A stretch of DNA of 33,261 bases from Phycisphaerales bacterium (GCA_013360695.1 JABWBC010000028.1:1-33261), one strand, 5' to 3'; counted from the stretch's first letter, positions 8,202 through 17,001 are shown. The notes: generated from the sequence alone by a model not told the origin. Numbers and translations: made by a program.

Positions 8202-9914
8202 TCAGGCTACCGACTTTTCACCCTCGTCGCCGGGATGTTTCCAGCGCCGGCAGGTGGCCACGAGCAGGTCCCGATCGATGGGCTTGGTGAGGAAATCATC
8301 GCAGCCGGCCATCAGGCACTTGCCGCGGTCGTCGGCCAGAGCGTGGGCGGTGAGGGCGACGATGGGGACTTCGTACCCGGAGCGCCGCAGCTCTCGCGTC
8401 GCCTCATAGCCGTCCATCTCCGGCATCTGCATGTCCATGAGCACCAGGTCGAACTTCGCGCCGCGCTTGATGAGGTCGACGGCCTCGCGCCCGTTGGGCG
8501 CCACGGTGACGGTCGCGCCGGCCTTGCGGAGCAGAAACGCGACCAGACGCTGGTTGTCCGGGCCGTCCTCCGCGTAGAGGATGTCCATGCGCAGCGACGA
8601 GGTGTCCTTGAGATTGATCACGGGTCCGCCGGGCGCGGCGGCGCGCACGCCGGCGACGGCGTCGATGGTGAGGGTGAAGACGCTCCCCTTGCCGAGCTCG
8701 CTCTGCACGTCGATGCTCGCGCCCAGGGGTGCGGCGAGCCGCTGGCAGATGGCCAGGCCCAGGCCGCTCCCGCCGAATCGACGCGTGAGCCCCTCGTCGC
8801 TCTGGGTGAAGGGCTTGAAGATCGCGGAGAGCTTTTCGGGCGCGATGCCGATGCCGGTGTCGGCGATCTGAATGATGACGATCTTTCGATCGTGAGGTCG
8901 GTCGTCGGTGGTCATCGTGACAGTCACGCCGCCCAGCTCCGTGAACTTGACCGCGTTGCCGATCAGATTGAGGAGCACCTGGCGCAGGCGGAGCGGATCG
9001 GACTTGATGACGATGCGCCCGGGGGGCGTGGCGCAGGACATCATGATGCCCTTGCCCGCGGCCCGCGGCTCGAGCAGCGCCGCCGCGTCGCGCAGAAGGC
9101 GGGCCACATCGACGTCGGCCTGCTCGATCGCGACCTGACCGGCGTCGATCGCCGACAGGTCCAGAAGATCGTTCACCATGGTGAGCAGGTGGTCGCTCGC
9201 CAGGCGGATCGTCTCGGCGTGGGCCTTCTGCTCGTCGGGCGTGGCGGTTCCGTCGGCCAAGAGGTCCGCAAAGCCCAGGATCGCGTTGAGGGGCGTGCGG
9301 ACCTCGTGGCTCATGTTGGCGAGGAAGTTGGACTTGGCGCGGTTGGCGGCGTCCGCGGCGGCGCGGGCCTCCTCGGTCTCGAGCGCCTTCAGGCGGGCCT
9401 CGAGCGCTTCGGCGACCACGCGCGCCATTGCTTCGAGCGACGACGTCTGCCACGACAGCACCTCGCGCTCGCGCGTGTCTTTCACGCACACCGCGCCGAT
9501 CGTGATGTTGTTCCTGGTGACGATGGGTGCGCCGCAGTAGAAACGCACGCCGTTCCGAAGCACCTGGGGGCGATGGCAGAACCGCGAATCGCGCCGCGTA
9601 TCTGGGACAATGAGGGTCGCGGTGCCTTCCACCACGGGCGAGCACATCGCCTCGGCCCGACCGCCGGGAGGGAGCTCAAGCCCGACGCGGGCCTTGAACC
9701 ACTCGCCGCGCCCGCCCACGAAACTCACGGACGAAAACGGCGCATCGAAGATCAACCCCGCGGCCCGCGCAATCTCGTCAAACAAGGGCTCCGGTTCGGT
9801 GCCCATGATGCGGAGCCGCTGGAGCTCGTCGATTCGAGCTTGATCGTGTTCCGCACGAATCATCAGGTGCTCCCGCCGAATGGCCCAGCCAAAGGCCCAG
9901 TGGAAAATCGGCAT
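8202..9914 (-). CDS. Hybrid sensor histidine kinase (GAF-HisKA-HATPase-REC)
   Basis: The 570-residue product has a GAF domain (about 40-170), HisKA (MSHEVRTPLNAILGF, phospho-accepting H203), HATPase_c (N-box NLIGNAVKF, then DTGIGI and GGSGLGLAI) and a C-terminal receiver (about 444-560) with E449/D450, phospho-acceptor D494 (VLMDMQMP) and K544. There is no membrane segment, so sensing is cytoplasmic through GAF. The frame runs further upstream to a TTG at 9977, but the ATG at 9914 is preceded by a GGGGGGA Shine-Dalgarno stretch, so it is preferred. There is no output domain; the signal must pass to another protein or a phosphotransfer partner. It lies directly upstream of the GH116 gene (7-bp gap), implying shared transcription and perhaps translational coupling. 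Confidence 0.93.
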   Translation of the reverse strand: MPIFHWAFGWAIRREHLMIRAEHDQARIDELQRLRIMGTEPEPLFDEIARAAGLIFDAPFSSVSFVGGRGEWFKARVGLELPPGGRAEAMCSPVVEGTATLIVPDTRRDSRFCHRPQVLRNGVRFYCGAPIVTRNNITIGAVCVKDTREREVLSWQTSSLEAMARVVAEALEARLKALETEEARAAADAANRAKSNFLANMSHEVRTPLNAILGFADLLADGTATPDEQKAHAETIRLASDHLLTMVNDLLDLSAIDAGQVAIEQADVDVARLLRDAAALLEPRAAGKGIMMSCATPPGRIVIKSDPLRLRQVLLNLIGNAVKFTELGGVTVTMTTDDRPHDRKIVIIQIADTGIGIAPEKLSAIFKPFTQSDEGLTRRFGGSGLGLAICQRLAAPLGASIDVQSELGKGSVFTLTIDAVAGVRAAAPGGPVINLKDTSSLRMDILYAEDGPDNQRLVAFLLRKAGATVTVAPNGREAVDLIKRGAKFDLVLMDMQMPEMDGYEATRELRRSGYEVPIVALTAHALADDRGKCLMAGCDDFLTKPIDRDLLVATCRRWKHPGDEGEKSVA

Positions 9915-10032
9915 AGTGCATCCCCCCATGCAAAACTCGTGATTGATCCGCGCAGTTTCGTGGAAAGCCCGCACCAAACTAGGGGATGCGCGCAGGGTGA
10001 TTCCCCGGCTTGAAATGCCCGATTGCCTGTGT

Positions 10033-10797
10033 TCAATTCCGATTACTTGACATCATGGTCAGGGCCACAATGTCATATAATGCGTGAACGGCGACGACGA
10101 TGCCGAAGCCGCGGACGACAAAGAGGCCCGCGAAATACAGGCCGGAGAGCACATAGAACGTCGCGAGGGGCAGGCCCATGGGTAATCCGGGGACGTCGTG
10201 ATACCACGCAAAGGCGCCGGCGGAGATCGCCGCCGCGACCATGGAGCCGGGCACGTTCTTCATCCGCACGACATCGACAAGCAGCAAATGCAGCCCGGTG
10301 ATAATCACGAGTCGGAAAAGCAATTCCTCGTATAGACCCGCGCCGACCGCCAGGGTGACCTTGGCCTCGGTTGATAGCGCCGCGAGCTGGGTCGTCGCGG
10401 CCATCGCCGCCTGGCGCTGCGTCACCATCCCGAGCACCAGCAAGGGCATGGTGAGCACGGCGGATTCGGCGGCCATTCCGACGAGCACCGAGACCCGAAC
10501 CCTCCAGCGATCCTTGAGCAAGAGGTGCCACAAGAGCAGCACCACGACCAGGGCCAATCCCGGGAGATAGAACGCCGCCCCGCCGAAGCTCTCGAAAAGC
10601 CGGAAGAGCAGGCGGTGGGCGACGATGGTTTCAACGACGCCCTTGCTCTGGTCGGCGAGATAGCGCATGGAGCCGACTTCGTAGAGCAGGATCAGCGGGA
10701 GGAGGAAGGCCAGGACGTGGAGCGGGCGCTTGGAGAGTTCCCAGTAGGACTCTCCGCGTGCTCGTGCCCCGGAATTGCTGGGCCGCTCTCCCGCCAT
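10033..10797 (-). CDS. CPBP family intramembrane metalloprotease
   Basis: This 254-residue membrane protein has hydrophobic segments near 26-42, 75-95, 100-124, 145-175, 185-200 and 213-248. The three CPBP (Abi/CAAX protease Rce1-like) motifs are intact: E157-E158 and R162 (YEELLFR), H200 (FAWYH) and H238 with D242 (HALYD). Family members cleave proteins within the membrane; some give bacteriocin self-immunity, but nothing here points to that. The N-terminal ~20 residues are polar and probably cytoplasmic. The gene lies 118 bp upstream of the kinase gene start and about 120 bp downstream of rpsT, separated from rpsT by a likely terminator, so it probably has its own promoter. Confidence 0.88.
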   Translation of the reverse strand: MAGERPSNSGARARGESYWELSKRPLHVLAFLLPLILLYEVGSMRYLADQSKGVVETIVAHRLLFRLFESFGGAAFYLPGLALVVVLLLWHLLLKDRWRVRVSVLVGMAAESAVLTMPLLVLGMVTQRQAAMAATTQLAALSTEAKVTLAVGAGLYEELLFRLVIITGLHLLLVDVVRMKNVPGSMVAAAISAGAFAWYHDVPGLPMGLPLATFYVLSGLYFAGLFVVRGFGIVVAVHALYDIVALTMMSSNRN

Positions 10798-10838
10798 CGG
10801 CGGCTAGGGTAGAGCGCGACGGGGCCGGTCGCGCGCTC

Positions 10839-10872
10839 AAAACGAACATCGCCGCCCTTGCGAGCGGCGATG
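10839..10872 (-). terminator. Rho-independent terminator after rpsT
   Basis: CATCGCCGC (10847-10855) and GCGGCGATG (10864-10872) form a perfect 9-bp stem with an 8-base loop. Read on the minus strand it is followed by TTCGTTTT, a fair T-tract. It lies 46 bp downstream of the rpsT stop. Confidence 0.65.
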
Positions 10873-10893
10873 AGTGAATTCGCACGATGAACT

Positions 10894-10913
10894 CGCGGAC
10901 CAGATCGTCCGCG
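10894..10913 (-). other. Second hairpin just after the rpsT stop
   Basis: CGCGGAC and GTCCGCG form a 7-bp stem with a 6-base loop, 5 bp beyond the rpsT stop codon. It lacks a T-tract, so it may be an mRNA 3'-end or stability structure ahead of the terminator at 10839-10872. Confidence 0.4.
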
Positions 10914-10918
10914 TCGGC

Positions 10919-11191
10919 TTACTTGGCCGTCTTCTTGGCCTTGAGGCTGGCGGAGAGGCGGCTCTTGCGCCGTGCGGCCTGATTCTTGTGGATCACGCCG
11001 CGCTGCGCCGCACGGTCGATCGCCTTCTGGCACTTGAGGAACGCCTCGTTGGCGGTGGCGGCGGTGCCGTGGAGCACCTGCTCCTGGAAGTCGCGGACGG
11101 CGTCGCGCATGACCTTCAGGCGCCAGCGGTTGAGGGCCCGATGCTTGGCGTTCTGACGGACGCGCTTCTGAGCCGAGAGCGAATGAGCCAT
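10919..11191 (-). CDS. rpsT: 30S ribosomal protein S20
   Basis: The 90-residue basic protein begins MAHSLSAQKRVRQNAKHR and has the Lys/Arg-rich helical pattern of S20, ending in a Lys-rich tail (SLKAKKTAK). The length is normal (about 85-95). S20 binds 16S rRNA in the body of the small subunit. The start ATG at 11191 is the only sensible one, as the conserved N-terminus begins there. The gene stands alone, as rpsT usually does, and is followed by two hairpins. It is divergent from the tRNA-Arg gene. Confidence 0.97.
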   Translation of the reverse strand: MAHSLSAQKRVRQNAKHRALNRWRLKVMRDAVRDFQEQVLHGTAATANEAFLKCQKAIDRAAQRGVIHKNQAARRKSRLSASLKAKKTAK

Positions 11192-11356
11192 GCCGAGTAC
11201 CTACCCCATTCTTCGGACGGGCGAACGCCCGCCAAGACCAGTCGGATTGCAGGACGGGCCGCCCGGACAGGCCGGGACCGACCCAAGGCCCCTCGCAGGG
11301 CCGGACTGGAATAGTCCCACCCTGGCCCCGAAAATCAACTCCCGAGCCCGGCGGAC

Positions 11357-11385
11357 TTGCCGCCCCGGTGGGAGCGGATTACGCT
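11357..11385 (+). promoter_or_regulatory. Possible promoter of tRNA-Arg
   Basis: TTGCCG (11357-11362) and TACGCT (11380-11385) are separated by 17 bases and lie 46 bp upstream of the tRNA. The -35 box fits well, the -10 box poorly. This is a pattern match only. Confidence 0.3.
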
Positions 11386-11430
11386 TGCCCAGTCCGTTTC
11401 GGAGGCCGTCGGGCGTCCGGGCCGGCCGGA

Positions 11431-11504
11431 GCGGGCGTAGCTCAATTGGATAGAGCACCTGACTACGGATCAGGAGGTTAGGGGTTCGACTCCCTTCGCC
11501 CGTG
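11431..11504 (+). tRNA. tRNA-Arg (anticodon ACG)
   Basis: The 74-base cloverleaf folds fully. The acceptor stem GCGGGCG pairs with CGCCCGT (first pair G-T). The anticodon stem CCTGA/TCAGG encloses the loop CTACGGA with anticodon ACG, and the T-arm AGGGG/CCCTT carries TTCGACT. The discriminator base is G and CCA is not encoded. ACG is presumably deaminated at A34 to read CGN codons. A terminator follows 16 bases later. Confidence 0.96.
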
Positions 11505-11520
11505 TTCCAAACGACAACGA

Positions 11521-11552
11521 CCGCCGGGGAAACCCGGCGGTTTGTCATTTTT
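11521..11552 (+). terminator. Rho-independent terminator of tRNA-Arg
   Basis: CCGCCGGG and CCCGGCGG form a perfect 8-bp GC stem with a GAAA tetraloop, followed by TTTGTCATTTTT. It ends the tRNA transcript. Confidence 0.9.
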
Positions 11553-11615
11553 GGGGGCCGAGGCACGCGGCTGTGGCACGCTCCCGTGCCCGGGCCTGGC
11601 CGGGCTCGGATTGGT

Positions 11616-12509
11616 TCAGGCCGCCCTGGATTTTCGGACGGGCTTGGCCGACTTCTTGGTGGTTGTCTTGACCACGGGGGTGGGCCTCTCCGATTTGTCG
11701 GCGGGCTTGAGAGAGACTTTTTCGGTGGGTTTGGCGGGCTTTCCGGCCGCCAGTTCGTGGCGGAGTTCCTCGCGCATGTGGGTGAGCACGTCGGCGAGCG
11801 GGCCGTGGATTTCGACGCCGTTCTTTCCCTCGATCAGCGCGCCCTTGAAGGGGCGGATGGTGGTCGAGAGTTCGTCGATCACGTCCATCACACCGCTCTC
11901 CCCCACCGCCAGCAATCGCTCGGCGCGGGTGCAGAGTTGTTCGAGGCGCGAGGTGCGGTCCTCGGCGATCCCCTCGAGCGACTGGCCGGCCTGCTCGGCC
12001 CTGGCCCGGAAGGCGTCGATCAACTCGAGCATCTGGCTCTCGAACGAGGACAGGATGGGCGCCATGGCACGCTCGATCTCGGCACGCGTTTCGGCGCCGG
12101 ACTCGGGCTTCACGGCCAGCATGGTGGCCAGACCGGCGACCTTGGCGGCCAGGTCCTGGCTCAGCTTCGATATGTCGTCGCCGAGCTTTTCAATCTTCTG
12201 GTCAACGCGGGCCTCGACGCCGGCGACCGCCCAGTTGATCATGTGCTGGACGTCCTCGCGTGAAAGCGCGGGCGAAGAATGGGAGCGCGCCAGCTGATGG
12301 CGGGCCTGGTCGATCATCGCCTCGACCCGAGGGATCGCCTGTTCGAGCTCGCGGTCGCGGTGCTCGATGTCGTGGGCGGCTAGGTTCAGGCTCTCGCACG
12401 CAGCCGCGGCACGCTCGACCATCGGCAGGATCGTGTCGGCCAGGTCGTAGTGGTCGGGCGCAGAGAGGTCGAATCCATCGAACGGACGGGAATCGTTTGG
12501 TGTGGTCAC
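11616..12509 (-). CDS. Hypothetical helical protein with Lys/Ala-rich tail
   Basis: This 297-residue protein matched no family I recognise. It starts at GTG (12509), preceded by AGGAG seven bases upstream. It is almost entirely predicted helix, with amphipathic stretches at about 45-75, 95-130 and 140-245, and no signal peptide or membrane segment. The last ~45 residues are rich in Lys, Pro, Thr and Ala (KTTTKKSAKPVRKSRAA), like a histone H1-type or DNA-binding tail. The body resembles proteins with apolipoprotein-like or phasin-like helices, but that is only a shape resemblance. A 6-bp hairpin (GCGGGC/GCCCGC, 12524-12541) sits just upstream of the ribosome binding site. The gene lies 107 bp downstream of the AIM24 family gene on the same strand. 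Confidence 0.75.
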   Translation of the reverse strand: MTTPNDSRPFDGFDLSAPDHYDLADTILPMVERAAAACESLNLAAHDIEHRDRELEQAIPRVEAMIDQARHQLARSHSSPALSREDVQHMINWAVAGVEARVDQKIEKLGDDISKLSQDLAAKVAGLATMLAVKPESGAETRAEIERAMAPILSSFESQMLELIDAFRARAEQAGQSLEGIAEDRTSRLEQLCTRAERLLAVGESGVMDVIDELSTTIRPFKGALIEGKNGVEIHGPLADVLTHMREELRHELAAGKPAKPTEKVSLKPADKSERPTPVVKTTTKKSAKPVRKSRAA

Positions 12510-12616
12510 GTCGGCGCTCCTGGGCGGGCGTTACAGCCCGCACAGGCGTCACCATCGACACGAATCGGTCCCGACTTCGCAAATCTTCTCGGAACTTGGC
12601 GTTTCCGATGGGCGGC

Positions 12617-13414
12617 TCAGTCGCCGTCCAGCATTCGGCCGATTCCGCCCAGCACCGATCCCTCCTCGCGGCCCTTCCCGCCCTGGGACGGGGCTGCGGC
12701 GATGATCCGATCGGCCAAGCGCGAGAACGGGAGGGTCTGGAGCCAGACGCTGCCGGGACCGGTCATGCGGGCGTAGAAGAGCCCCTCGCCGCCGAAGAGC
12801 TTGTTCTTGATGCCCGGGACCATCTCGATGTCGTAGTCGACGCTGGTCTCGAACGCGACGAGGCAGCCGGTGTCGACGCGGAGGGTCTCGCCGGGCTTGA
12901 GGTCCGCCTTCACGACCGTGCCGCCGGCGTGGCAGAAGACCTGGCCCTGCCCATTGGCGGAGGAGAGTTTCTGGAGGATGAAGCCCTCGCCGCCGAAGAG
13001 GCCGGCGCCGATGCGCCGGGTGAAGGCGATGTCGACCTGCACGCCGTGGGCGGCGCAGAGGAACGAATCCTTCTGGCACAGCACCTGCCCGTTGTGCTCG
13101 CCCAGTTCGAGCGGGACGATCTTGCCGGGATAGGGCGCGCTGAACGCGACATCGCGGCGCTGCGACGCCTTGTTGCCGAAGAGCGTGATGAAGAATGAGT
13201 CGCCGGTCAGGACGCGCTTCCCGGCCTCGAAGAGCTTGCCGAAGATCCCACCGGAGTCTTTCTTCATCGAGAGTTGCGTGGCCATCTCGATGCCATCCTG
13301 CATGTACATCATCGATCCGGCCTCGGCGACCACGGTCTCGCCGGGATCGAGGGTGATGACGACGGCCTGCAGGTCTTCGCCGATGATGCGGTGGTCGATC
13401 ACGTCGGTGGACAT
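12617..13414 (-). CDS. AIM24 / TIGR00266 family protein
   Basis: The 265-residue protein has the Gly-rich beta pattern of the AIM24 (DUF124) family. The features seen are GETVVAEAGSMMYMQDGIEM near the start, GLFGGEGFILQKL and KLFGGEGLFYARM as the two repeated beta-hairpins, and VDTGCLVAFETSVDYDIE between them. It has no signal peptide. The start at 13414 has AAGGAG upstream. The yeast namesake is mitochondrial and helps organise cristae; the bacterial role is unknown. The C-terminal ~25 residues are polar and Gly-rich. It may be co-transcribed with the helical protein downstream. Confidence 0.92.
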   Translation of the reverse strand: MSTDVIDHRIIGEDLQAVVITLDPGETVVAEAGSMMYMQDGIEMATQLSMKKDSGGIFGKLFEAGKRVLTGDSFFITLFGNKASQRRDVAFSAPYPGKIVPLELGEHNGQVLCQKDSFLCAAHGVQVDIAFTRRIGAGLFGGEGFILQKLSSANGQGQVFCHAGGTVVKADLKPGETLRVDTGCLVAFETSVDYDIEMVPGIKNKLFGGEGLFYARMTGPGSVWLQTLPFSRLADRIIAAAPSQGGKGREEGSVLGGIGRMLDGD

Positions 13415-13742
13415 GGGGCGCTCCTTCGAGTGGATTGCTCGTGAGATGGGGCGAACGGTTTCAGAGACAGGCAGAATACCCGGCGAGAAGGCGAATTGTC
13501 AGCATGGAGGAGATGCAGGCCGCGCCTCAAACCAGAGGCACAGAGACTCCGAGAAGGGCGAGATAGCGAGGCGGAGCATCGAAAGAGTTGGCGACATCTG
13601 CGGCATGGCTTTCGCCTGTTTCAGAAATCCGCAACGAGACGCCCTCGCTCACGCCCGCGTTACTGATCAGTGCCGGACCACTTGAACACTTGACCACTCA
13701 GCAACTCCTTCAAATGGTGCTTTGAGCATTGGCGATTTCACC
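13415..13742. other. 328-bp gap without a gene
   Basis: This gap lies between the GH172 stop and the AIM24 start, both on the minus strand. It holds an octamer array at 13678-13701 and a looser GAG-rich stretch around 13533-13570. No convincing small gene, tRNA or strong terminator was found. A promoter for the AIM24 gene should be here but was not identified. Confidence 0.6.
13678..13701. repeat. Octamer array, CCACTTGA-like x3
   Basis: The units are CCACTTGA, ACACTTGA and CCACTCAG. They have the same period and a similar CACTT core to the array at 18118-18149. Confidence 0.7.
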
Positions 13743-14855
13743 TCACCTCGCCCAGCGCTCGTCCATCGGCGGGAGCGGCTTCACCGGCGCGGACGGCAGG
13801 GTCTGGTACCAATACGCCACGCTCGCGATGTCGTCGGTCAGCGGCTGGTATTTCCCGCTCTGGACCCACCACCCGATCGCCTGCACCGTCACGCGCAGGT
13901 CCTTCTGGAAGCGCACCGGATCAGGGATGTGCCAGCGATACAGATTGTGCTGCGGAGGGCGCGGTCCGATCTTGGGCGGGCAGCCGTACACCGCCTGCGT
14001 GTAGCCCATGAACGCCGTCGAATACGTCGTCGGCGTCAGATCGGTCGTGTGGTCCATTACGAAGCCCCACGCGCCGCCGAAATAGTCCTCGGTGCCCGTG
14101 CCGCAGATCGTCGGCCCGTCGGCGGGATCGCCGTCGATGAAAAACTTCACTTCGCCCTCGCCCCACCACCAGGTTGAGAGCTGGGCCCACACGAGCGCCG
14201 TGCCGACGTAGTGCCCCGCGCCGCGCACGCCGTCGAGGATCACATGCTCCGGGTTCTCGCGTGTGGTCATCGATCGTCGCCACGACGCGTGGAGATACGC
14301 GGCGTCGCTTGGCACGTCCTGCAGCGCGTAGGTGATCTGGTAGAAGAGCTCGTTGATCGCCTTCGGGCCGTCGTTGGTGATGGTGATGCGGATGCGCTTT
14401 CGGAACGGCATGGGCCAGTAGCTATTCATGCCACCCTTGGGGTTGACGGCGATGGGCATGGAGTTGACGAGCGCACAGCCGTCCAGGCCGTTGGCGAAGA
14501 AATCGCCGAGCGGGCATTCGATCGACGCGTGCGGCTGATCGTCGTAGTAGACGCGGAGGGCGAGGCAGCGGTGCACGTCGGTGAGCACGGTGAACCACAT
14601 GTGCTGCACCACGCCCGGCCCCTGGATATCCGCGAGCGTGACGGTCTGACCGGGCGCGAGATCGCGAAGGCACGGCCTGACTTTCCAGCCGCGCCCCATC
14701 GCCGACGCTGCGGGGGTCGTGCCGGGATCGCCGGGGCTGGCCTGCGCGCCGCCGGACTTTCGGCCGTCGGGATTCTCGGCGCAGATGGAGCGGGTCTGGG
14801 CGTTTGTGGTGCGAGCAATGTCAGCGAATCCGAACATCGAGTTTCCAGGGTTCAT
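13743..14855 (-). CDS. GH172 family glycosidase (DUF2961)
   Basis: This 370-residue protein has the DUF2961 pattern: GVVQHMWFTV, YYDDQPHASIECPLGDFF, and the two acidic motifs WWGEGEVKFFIDGD and CGTGTEDYFGGAWGF. E235 and E256 are 21 residues apart, matching the catalytic Glu pair of the characterised GH172 difructose dianhydride I enzyme. Known GH172 members act on alpha-D-fructofuranosides or D-arabinofuranosides; substrate cannot be told here. There is no signal peptide, so the enzyme is probably cytoplasmic. The ATG at 14855 follows GGGAG by 8 bases. It lies 16 bp after the GH31 gene, so the two very likely form an operon and treat parts of the same glycan. Confidence 0.88.
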   Translation of the reverse strand: MNPGNSMFGFADIARTTNAQTRSICAENPDGRKSGGAQASPGDPGTTPAASAMGRGWKVRPCLRDLAPGQTVTLADIQGPGVVQHMWFTVLTDVHRCLALRVYYDDQPHASIECPLGDFFANGLDGCALVNSMPIAVNPKGGMNSYWPMPFRKRIRITITNDGPKAINELFYQITYALQDVPSDAAYLHASWRRSMTTRENPEHVILDGVRGAGHYVGTALVWAQLSTWWWGEGEVKFFIDGDPADGPTICGTGTEDYFGGAWGFVMDHTTDLTPTTYSTAFMGYTQAVYGCPPKIGPRPPQHNLYRWHIPDPVRFQKDLRVTVQAIGWWVQSGKYQPLTDDIASVAYWYQTLPSAPVKPLPPMDERWAR

Positions 14856-14871
14856 CAGGCGACTCCCACGA

Positions 14872-17001
14872 TCAGACGGCTTTCATCGTCACGCTTTGCG
14901 ATGATGGCAGTTTCATGGTGCCGTCCATCACACGGCTCGTCATCTTTCCCGACTCAAAGACATACTCCGTCAGCGCGTACACGCCGCGCTGGTAGCCGAA
15001 GCCGTCGCCGGCGTCGTCGTAGCAGACGCCGCGTGCCTTGCCGTGCTCATCAGACGCCACAAGCAGCGTGCGCTCGGTGCATGTGGTGCCGGAACCGGCC
15101 GCGAGAATCTCGTCCGTGTGCTGCACCGCCGGGCCGACGGGCACGATCGCGCCGGGTCGGATGAAGAGCTTCGGCAGTTCCGCGCACTCATCCACCACAT
15201 CGAACGCGCGCCAACTCGCCAGCACGCCGCCGGGCTTGCCCGCGGTCGCGGCGTGCTTCCCCGGCGGGTTCACGTCGGCGACGACCAGCACGTCGTTGCC
15301 GAGCAAGAACGCATGATCGACCGTGCGGAGCGCCGGATCGCCCGGATTGGCAAAGAACACGGGGCGAACGATCGGCAGGCCGGTGCGTGAGGCCTCCCAG
15401 AACAGCGTGTAGAAATACGGCATGAGTCGATAGCGCCGCTCAAGCGCGAGGCGACAGACGCGCTCGCACGCTTGGCCGAAGCTCCAGGGCTCGTGCGCCA
15501 CCGACTGCTTGATCGAGTGACCGCGTGCAAAGGGCAGGAGCGCGCCGATCCCCATCCAGCGCGCGAACAGGTCGGCGTCGGCGTTGCCGTCAAAGCCGCC
15601 GATATCCGGGCCGACGAACGGCTGGCCCGACAGGCCGAGATTGAGCGCCATCGGGATCGAGAGGCGCAGGTGCTCCCAGTTGCTCGTGTTGTCGCCCGTC
15701 CAGGTCGCGGCGTAGCGATGCCCGCCCAGGAAATTCGATCGAGTGAGCACGAAGGGCCTGTTTTCAGGCCTTGCCCGCATGATCCCCTCGCGGGTCGCGC
15801 GGACCATCTGCATGCCGTAGATGTTGTGGTAGCGGGCGTGGTTGTCCGGGCCGCCGAGCTCGGGGTCGGCGTCGTGGCGGGCGTCGTCGCGCATGGACTT
15901 GCCCGGTCCGTCGAAGATCGCGGGCTCGTTCATGTCGTTCCACACGCCGTCGATTCCGTGCGCGATGAAATCTACATAGAGATCGCCCCACCAGCGCCGT
16001 GTGTCCTCGCGCGTAAAATCCGGGAACGCGCACGGGCCGGGCCACACGCTCCCGCGGTATTCGTCGCCGCCGCTCGCTTTGACGAAGTGGCCGCCATCGC
16101 GGCCCTGCGTGTAGACGCCGTAGTCCGAATCGACCTTGATGCCCGGATCGATCATCCACACGCCGCGGAAGCCCTGCGCGTGCAGGTCGTCGCTGAGCTT
16201 CGCGGGGTCGGGGAACTTCTCGGGGTCAAAGGTAAAGCAGCGGAAGCCCCGCATGTAGTCGATGTCCATCCAGATCACGTCGCAGGGGATCTGGCGCGTG
16301 CGGAACTCGCGCGCGATCTCGCGCACCTTCTCGTCGGGCTCGTAGCTCCAGCGGCACTGCTGATAGCCCAGCGCCCACAGCGGCGGCATGGGCATCGTGC
16401 CCGTCAGCTCCGACAGAACGCCCAGCAACTCCGCGGGCGAGTCGCGCTCGATCACGACCACACCCGGCGATGCGCCCTCGCAGGCAAACACGATCCCCGC
16501 GCGAAGGTCGATCTCGAACGTGTGCGTCGTTTCGAGAATGACGCCAAAGGCGCTGCTGTCCCCTCGCACGCCCAGTACCCACGGATGTGATTGATAGAGG
16601 GTGCGCGAGCGCGAGTTGTATCCGTAGCAATCGGTGTTGCGCCCGCGGATGCGCATGCCGTTGCGAAGCAAGGGGCCGGCGACCTCGCCCGTCGCGTAGA
16701 GCGAATCGCCGATCGCGGTCTGGATCATGACGACGCGCCGCCCGCGCACGTCGGCAAAGCGTGGCGAGAGGTCGCTTCCCTTGGGCCGGCGCGAACCGCC
16801 CGCGCTCTGCGATGAACCCGGCTTGTTCGCCGCCGCGCCGGCCGAACTCGGCGCCAGCGGCTTCACATACGCGGGGAAGGGAGGGAGCGCCTCGTGCGCA
16901 TGGAGCGGGTCGCGGAACCGCGCGAGGCGATCGCCCAGCCAGACCGGGCCGGGATCGTGCCGCCAGGGAGATTTGCCGAAACTCCGACCGGGCGTCGACA
17001 T
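14872..17001 (-). CDS. GH31 family alpha-glucosidase
   Basis: The 709-residue protein has the GH31 (beta/alpha)8 signature WNDMNEP with nucleophile D356, acid/base D437 (ATWTGDN), and conserved IWMDIDYM, VWMIDPGI and GQPFVGPDIGGF. The N-terminal part (about 80-200) is the beta-sandwich found before the barrel, the C-terminal part (about 600-709) the trailing beta domains. Members cleave alpha-glucosides from the non-reducing end; related alpha-xylosidases cannot be excluded. No signal peptide is seen. The frame stays open upstream to 17730 but that stretch overlaps the lipoprotein gene on the other strand; the ATG at 17001 has GGAGG five bases before it. A low-complexity Ala/Ser/Gly stretch lies at 50-72. 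It is first in a pair with GH172. Confidence 0.94.
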   Translation of the reverse strand: MSTPGRSFGKSPWRHDPGPVWLGDRLARFRDPLHAHEALPPFPAYVKPLAPSSAGAAANKPGSSQSAGGSRRPKGSDLSPRFADVRGRRVVMIQTAIGDSLYATGEVAGPLLRNGMRIRGRNTDCYGYNSRSRTLYQSHPWVLGVRGDSSAFGVILETTHTFEIDLRAGIVFACEGASPGVVVIERDSPAELLGVLSELTGTMPMPPLWALGYQQCRWSYEPDEKVREIAREFRTRQIPCDVIWMDIDYMRGFRCFTFDPEKFPDPAKLSDDLHAQGFRGVWMIDPGIKVDSDYGVYTQGRDGGHFVKASGGDEYRGSVWPGPCAFPDFTREDTRRWWGDLYVDFIAHGIDGVWNDMNEPAIFDGPGKSMRDDARHDADPELGGPDNHARYHNIYGMQMVRATREGIMRARPENRPFVLTRSNFLGGHRYAATWTGDNTSNWEHLRLSIPMALNLGLSGQPFVGPDIGGFDGNADADLFARWMGIGALLPFARGHSIKQSVAHEPWSFGQACERVCRLALERRYRLMPYFYTLFWEASRTGLPIVRPVFFANPGDPALRTVDHAFLLGNDVLVVADVNPPGKHAATAGKPGGVLASWRAFDVVDECAELPKLFIRPGAIVPVGPAVQHTDEILAAGSGTTCTERTLLVASDEHGKARGVCYDDAGDGFGYQRGVYALTEYVFESGKMTSRVMDGTMKLPSSQSVTMKAV

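Noticed and set aside
7851-10013. 720-codon plus-strand frame
   Set aside because: It is antisense to the kinase and GH116 genes, and its protein is low in conserved motifs; GC-rich codon bias opens such frames.
10033-10797. Bacteriocin immunity role of the CPBP protease
   Set aside because: No bacteriocin or peptide export gene is nearby; the motifs support only the family.
11201-11566. Minus-strand frame with SRTPNLLIRSQVLYPIELRP
   Set aside because: It is the well-known false protein read from the strand opposite a tRNA-Arg gene and its terminator.
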